The notes beneath the pieces were generated by a model. It did no database searches. It was given only the letters and a program-made list of their open reading frames with translations, and was not told where the DNA came from. Of a stretch of 64,000 nt of DNA, positions 60,702 through 64,000 are shown piece after piece (positions within the stretch are counted from its first letter, which is position 1; each line of letters starts with the position of its first letter). Source of the stretch: Yponomeuta sedellus (taxonomy: Eukaryota; Arthropoda; Insecta; Lepidoptera; Yponomeutidae); the NCBI GenBank assembly GCA_934045075.1, contig OW203726.1, positions 372,001 to 436,000 on the forward strand. The letters are read 5' to 3'. The translations under genes were made by a program, and so were the position numbers.

Positions 60702-63276
60702 TTAGTATTAGTTTAAGAGTTTGTAATGGTTCGGACTCATCTTCTCTCCATACAATTAATTGTAGATTACGATCTCTTTCATCAAGCACTACACAACGAA
60801 ACATTTTTTCGACGTCGCCTGTTAGAATGTACTTATACTGTCGAAATCGTAATAATATAGAGAGAAGAGAGTCCTGTAGAGTAGGGCCTGTCAGCTGAAG
60901 ATCGTTTATAGAAACGCCAGAAGAAGTGCGGAGCGAGCCGTCAAAAACGACTCTGAGCTTCGTCGACTCACTGTTCTCGCGGATAACTGGATGATGACAT
61001 AGAAAGTACGAGATATCTGGTTTGCGAGTCTCAGAAATTGAACAATGACCAAGTGCCTTGTACTCTTTTATGAATTCGACGTAAGAAGCTTTAAGCTCTG
61101 GTTGCTTCTTAAAGCGCCTTTCTAAATTAAGAAAGCGCCTCTTCGCAATAGAATAGGAGTCACCTAAGCAGTTTGGACTATCAATTAATGGAAGTCTGAC
61201 TGAAAAATTACCTGTGCTCAAGCGCTTAGTGTGCGTAAGAAAATGTTTTTCACATTCCTTTTCACTTTCAGATAGAAAAGGTTTCTTGAGGGCAGGTAAT
61301 TCTTCGCATTCCCAAAATCTAGACAACTGTGAATCAACATCGTTCAATTGTGAGCTGAAGTTTGTGTATGTGGTATTATTACTTAAATTTTGTGCATTTG
61401 TGATTGTACTAGGACCTGCGATCAACCAACCTAGCTGGGAAGATCTAAGTTTGGGCGCGTTGTTGCCTAAATTAATTTGGTTTGACCCAAGAATATCCCA
61501 AAAAATATCGGCACCTAGAATAACATCTATAGGTGCAGGTTGATCAAAGTTAGGATCGGCGAGTTTGATAGTCCTGGGTATTTCAAGTGCCTTCACATCA
61601 ACCTTGTGCTTTGGAATGTAGCTAGTTAGAGTTGGTAGCACTAGAAAGGTGAGCGTGGCCTGGAAATCGTTTTGTTTTGATTTAATGTGAGCAATGCATG
61701 ACTGCACACATTGGCTCGTGTTGTTACCAATGCCCACTATTTTGACATTAGTCTGATTCGATTTTAGGCATAATTTATCCTTTAATGAAGACGTCATATA
61801 AGTCGACTGGCTTCCACAGTCAAGCAATGCACGCACAGACTCAATTTGATTAGTATTAGGGTTGCAAATATTAATGATTGCTGTTGATAGTATTATTTGT
61901 TTGTTTTGATCGGATAAAAGGCACTCAGTCGTCAGCGCGTTGTTGGCCAGTGACTCATCGACCGGGCTGACAGCTTGCATTGGCTTATGTAGTAACGTAT
62001 TGTGCCTTTTTTTACAGGTGGCACAAGGTCCGAGGCGACAAGCGCGGGTGCGGTGACCTGGCCGTAGGCAATTTAGGCATAGTTTCAGTTTAGTTGCTTC
62101 AGCAATACGATCTTCGACACTACTAGCCTTAAAAGTTGGACAGTCATAAATTCTATGAGAGCCATTGCAACAAATGCAATTAGTTGTAGTACTGGTACTA
62201 GTAATGATAGGTGTCTCGGATTCTAATGTTGCATAAGATTGTGTTTGTTTATTGTAGTTAGGTGTTGCCGAGCGATAGCTTTGTGGTTGTGATTTTGTGT
62301 TTGAGTTGTTATGAATAGTGCTGTTACTAAAATTAGTGTTTTTCGGCTTCAAAAGTTCGAGAACATCGGCTCTGTTAGATAAAAACCTATGAAAGTCACT
62401 AAGCGTAGGCACGTCGTCACTAAGCGTACTGCGCTGCTCCTCCCACTTCATTAGTGTGTGGTTGTCCAGTTTAGATGCGATTAAATGAATTATCAAAAGG
62501 TCCCATTTGTCAGTAGGCTGGCCGAGGCTCGATAACGCTCTTAAATTCTTAGTGACATGGTCTATAATGTATCGCAATGCTTTATGTGATTCACGATGAA
62601 TGGGCTCGATGCTAAACAATGAAGTTAAGTGATAATTTATGAGTTGCCTTTTGTTATCGTAGCGCTCACAAAGCAAAATCCACGCGTTATCATAATTCGC
62701 TTGTGAGACTTCGATATTCGAAATTACGCGGGCAGCGTCCCCGCGCAAATAAGAAAGCAAATAGTGAAATTTATGTATCGGTTCTATTTGTTTATTGTTA
62801 TGTATGAGTGACAAGTAGGTGTCACGGAACTCCAGCCAATGAAAATAGGCACCGTCAAACTTGGGAATTTCTATTTGGGGCAATTTAAAGCCATGATTTT
62901 GATTGCAGTTTGACAGTGAGACATGTGAAGGAGATAAACCATTATCATCCGCTGAAGAAGACGATTTATTCCTTTTAATTATATCTTGAGCTAAAGCAAT
63001 CGATGATATAAAGTTTTGCTCGACTGTATCTCGCTCATTTGTCTCACTCTCCATATTTTCAGAGTTTTCCACCTCAATCTGAGTCTGCAGGCTGTCAAAC
63101 GTGTTCATCAGTATTTCCAATTGGCTAAGCTTCAAGGAAAGCTCGGTAACCTGAACTGAAGTTAAAGTAGGTAAATTTTTTATAACTTCTAGGTACTGTT
63201 TGAACTTTGTTACGCGTCCTTTAATCGAAGCACGCTTAGCAGTTAACTCTTTATACAAAGATTTCGAACCCTCCAT
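60640..63276 (-). CDS. gag: BEL/Pao gag-protease and N-terminal RT, truncated by frameshift
   Basis: The ATG at 63276 opens 878 codons. Residues about 1-100 are a charged, coiled-coil-like N-terminus. About 130-310 is the capsid-like Gag region (LPQIEIPKFDG, HYLLSYLRGDAARVI). Zinc knuckles lie at about 367-380, 400-413 and 418-430 (CLNCLRPGHRTRAC is CX2CX4HX4C). The aspartic protease active site is RALLDCGS at about 483-489. The RT N-terminal half spans about 680-855, with KLRVVFDG and the first catalytic aspartate in LTGDVEKMF at about 821. After about residue 855 the sequence leaves the family pattern and stops at 60640, because of a frame change with apparent loss of several conserved residues. 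The start is chosen because it is the first ATG after the leader and gives the usual Gag N-terminus. The protein should still yield Gag and protease, but no complete RT. Confidence 0.9.
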   Translation of the reverse strand: MEGSKSLYKELTAKRASIKGRVTKFKQYLEVIKNLPTLTSVQVTELSLKLSQLEILMNTFDSLQTQIEVENSENMESETNERDTVEQNFISSIALAQDIIKRNKSSSSADDNGLSPSHVSLSNCNQNHGFKLPQIEIPKFDGAYFHWLEFRDTYLSLIHNNKQIEPIHKFHYLLSYLRGDAARVISNIEVSQANYDNAWILLCERYDNKRQLINYHLTSLFSIEPIHRESHKALRYIIDHVTKNLRALSSLGQPTDKWDLLIIHLIASKLDNHTLMKWEEQRSTLSDDVPTLSDFHRFLSNRADVLELLKPKNTNFSNSTIHNNSNTKSQPQSYRSATPNYNKQTQSYATLESETPIITSTSTTTNCICCNGSHRIYDCPTFKASSVEDRIAEATKLKLCLNCLRPGHRTRACRLGPCATCKKRHNTLLHKPMQAVSPVDESLANNALTTECLLSDQNKQIILSTAIINICNPNTNQIESVRALLDCGSQSTYMTSSLKDKLCLKSNQTNVKIVGIGNNTSQCVQSCIAHIKSKQNDFQATLTFLVLPTLTSYIPKHKVDVKALEIPRTIKLADPNFDQPAPIDVILGADIFWDILGSNQINLGNNAPKLRSSQLGWLIAGPSTITNAQNLSNNTTYTNFSSQLNDVDSQLSRFWECEELPALKKPFLSESEKECEKHFLTHTKRLSTGNFSVRLPLIDSPNCLGDSYSIAKRRFLNLERRFKKQPELKASYVEFIKEYKALGHCSISETRKPDISYFLCHHPVIRENSESTKLRVVFDGSLRTSSGVSINDLQLTGPTLQDSLLSILLRFRQYKYILTGDVEKMFRCVVLDERDRNLQLIVWREDESEPLQTLKLILKSQLFKHKMPVAARGRMRGY

Positions 63277-63968
63277 CTTTACAGAAAGGCTAATGATTCA
63301 CGTCTGCTTAAGGAAGGTATAAAGTCAAGTAAACAAATAACTCTCACGCAAACTCCGCGGGGCCCGGCGCACGACGTTGATCTTGAAATCAGCTGTGCCC
63401 GTAGGTATGTAGGTATAGGTCGCGGATATGGGAGACTAACGTAGACTGCGTTGCACAACCTGAAAACAGTTCGGCAGATCTATTTTAATAACGAGTCCTA
63501 GTGTTTTTGATTGATAGGTTTGATTTAGTATAAATTTCGAAATTTATCAGCTAAAAATTTATTTACTTTTTACTGGAGGGTAGGGCAACTCAAGTTTGTA
63601 ACCGATATTTTGTAACAATCACTGGATAAATTTTAAAAATAAGCCTTCAATATGATAGGCGTGGCACAAGCAAGTACTATTTTAATAGGTTTAGGTTGCT
63701 AAAGGAGTAATTAAGGGAATAAAGGAACGGTATGTGGCGCGGGTCGTGTGGGGTAGGGTGACACTTATCTCGGATAGGCCTTTCGCGATGCTGATTGCTG
63801 TCCCGAAGACTCCAGACAAGCGTTCCTGGTGTTGATGCACCTAGCGGCTGGCTGTAGTAGATACTGCAAGGTTAGCCGGCCGGCTGCTTCAGCTGGATAC
63901 CACGGTTCCCGGCTTGATTGTCGAATCGTCCGTTTAGGTATTCGGTTTTCTAATAACATGTATTTATT
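63277..63968 (-). other. BEL/Pao 5' leader
   Basis: Untranslated sequence between the primer-binding site and gag, about 690 bp, with a GC-rich CCGGCCGGCTAACC segment. Packaging signals would be expected here, but none can be named from sequence. No upstream ORF of note. Confidence 0.6.
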
Positions 63969-63980
63969 TCACGGTCGCCA
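63969..63980 (-). other. Primer-binding site (tRNA-Arg type)
   Basis: The minus-strand TGGCGACCGTGA, 2 nt after the LTR end, is complementary to the 3' end of insect tRNA-Arg (ending TCACGGTCG plus CCA) as I remember it. tRNA-Arg primers are used by several insect LTR elements. Confidence 0.7.
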
Positions 63981-63982
63981 TA

Positions 63983-64000
63983 TGAAGAGTATTTCTTCCG
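63983..64000 (-). repeat. 5' LTR, first 18 bp only
   Basis: TGAAGAGTATTTCTTCCG is identical to 57574-57591; the rest lies beyond the window. Confidence 0.85.

Larger units (their letters stand above)
57574..64000 (-). mobile_element. BEL/Pao LTR retrotransposon (5' LTR runs off the window)
   Basis: Minus-strand element with, left to right on the plus strand, a complete 3' LTR, polypurine tract, pol, gag-protease, about 700-bp leader, primer-binding site and the first 18 bp of the 5' LTR. Those 18 bp are identical to the matching LTR end at the left. Domain order gag, protease, RT, RNase H, integrase in what would be one polyprotein, and no envelope gene, is standard for BEL/Pao. The only coding lesion seen is a frameshift in RT. 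The TSD cannot be checked, because the right end is outside the window; candidate left copy is GTTAC. Confidence 0.9.

Noticed and set aside
60640..60704. Programmed frameshift between gag-RT and pol
   Set aside because: BEL/Pao elements normally use one frame, the shift needed is +1, no slippery heptamer or pseudoknot is apparent, and conserved residues are missing at the junction.
1..64000. CRISPR arrays, operons, ribosome-binding sites or riboswitches
   Set aside because: Sequence composition, spliced exon fragments and retroelement content are those of an animal genome; no regularly spaced identical repeats with unique spacers were seen.

Overview
The window looks like nuclear DNA from an insect, most likely a moth or butterfly. 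It is AT-rich and dense in short interspersed elements. It carries tRNA-headed and 5S-rRNA-headed SINEs, non-LTR retrotransposon tails and a BEL/Pao LTR element, in combinations I associate with Lepidoptera. No bacterial gene organisation is visible. No complete host protein-coding gene or canonical tRNA/rRNA gene can be supported. The first 57 kb reads as an intergenic region or a very large intron that has accumulated repeats.

Layout. (1) 1-57.5 kb is a mosaic of at least five retroposon families. A 5S-rRNA-derived SINE is present in more than 20 copies, several about 360-410 bp long with target-site duplications (TSDs) of 9-15 bp. A tRNA-like repeat (called TL here) repeatedly ends in 5' inversions that form giant hairpins. 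A second tRNA-headed SINE (called SINE-C) and a third (Metulj-like) also occur, along with 3' fragments of RTE-, jockey/CR1- and RNase-H-bearing LINEs. Helitron-like repeats, several foldback/MITE elements and microsatellites are mixed in. (2) At 8.7-9.7 kb there is a 990-bp DNA-transposon remnant with long degenerate inverted ends. Each end carries a CRE-containing promoter-like block and the first exon of a gene reading inward; one of these exons encodes an intact THAP zinc finger. (3) GC-rich, non-repetitive islands recur across the region (for example near 4.8, 11.8, 12.9, 21.2, 30.2, 53.2 and 54.8 kb). They are the best candidates for host regulatory sequence. One candidate secreted-protein exon lies at 5.28-5.46 kb. 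(4) 57.57 kb to the right edge is a minus-strand BEL/Pao retrotransposon. It has a 228-bp 3' LTR, polypurine tract, pol, gag-protease, leader, a primer-binding site matching the 3' end of tRNA-Arg, and the first 18 bp of the 5' LTR before the window ends.

How the parts relate. The BEL/Pao element encodes everything for its own copying (gag, protease, reverse transcriptase, RNase H, integrase), but a frameshift with apparent loss of a few conserved residues just ahead of the reverse-transcriptase YxDD box breaks the polyprotein. The SINEs have no coding capacity; their TSDs and A-rich or GAT-rich tails indicate mobilisation by LINE machinery, of which only 3' fragments survive here. Family names are recalled from general knowledge, and none was checked against a database.
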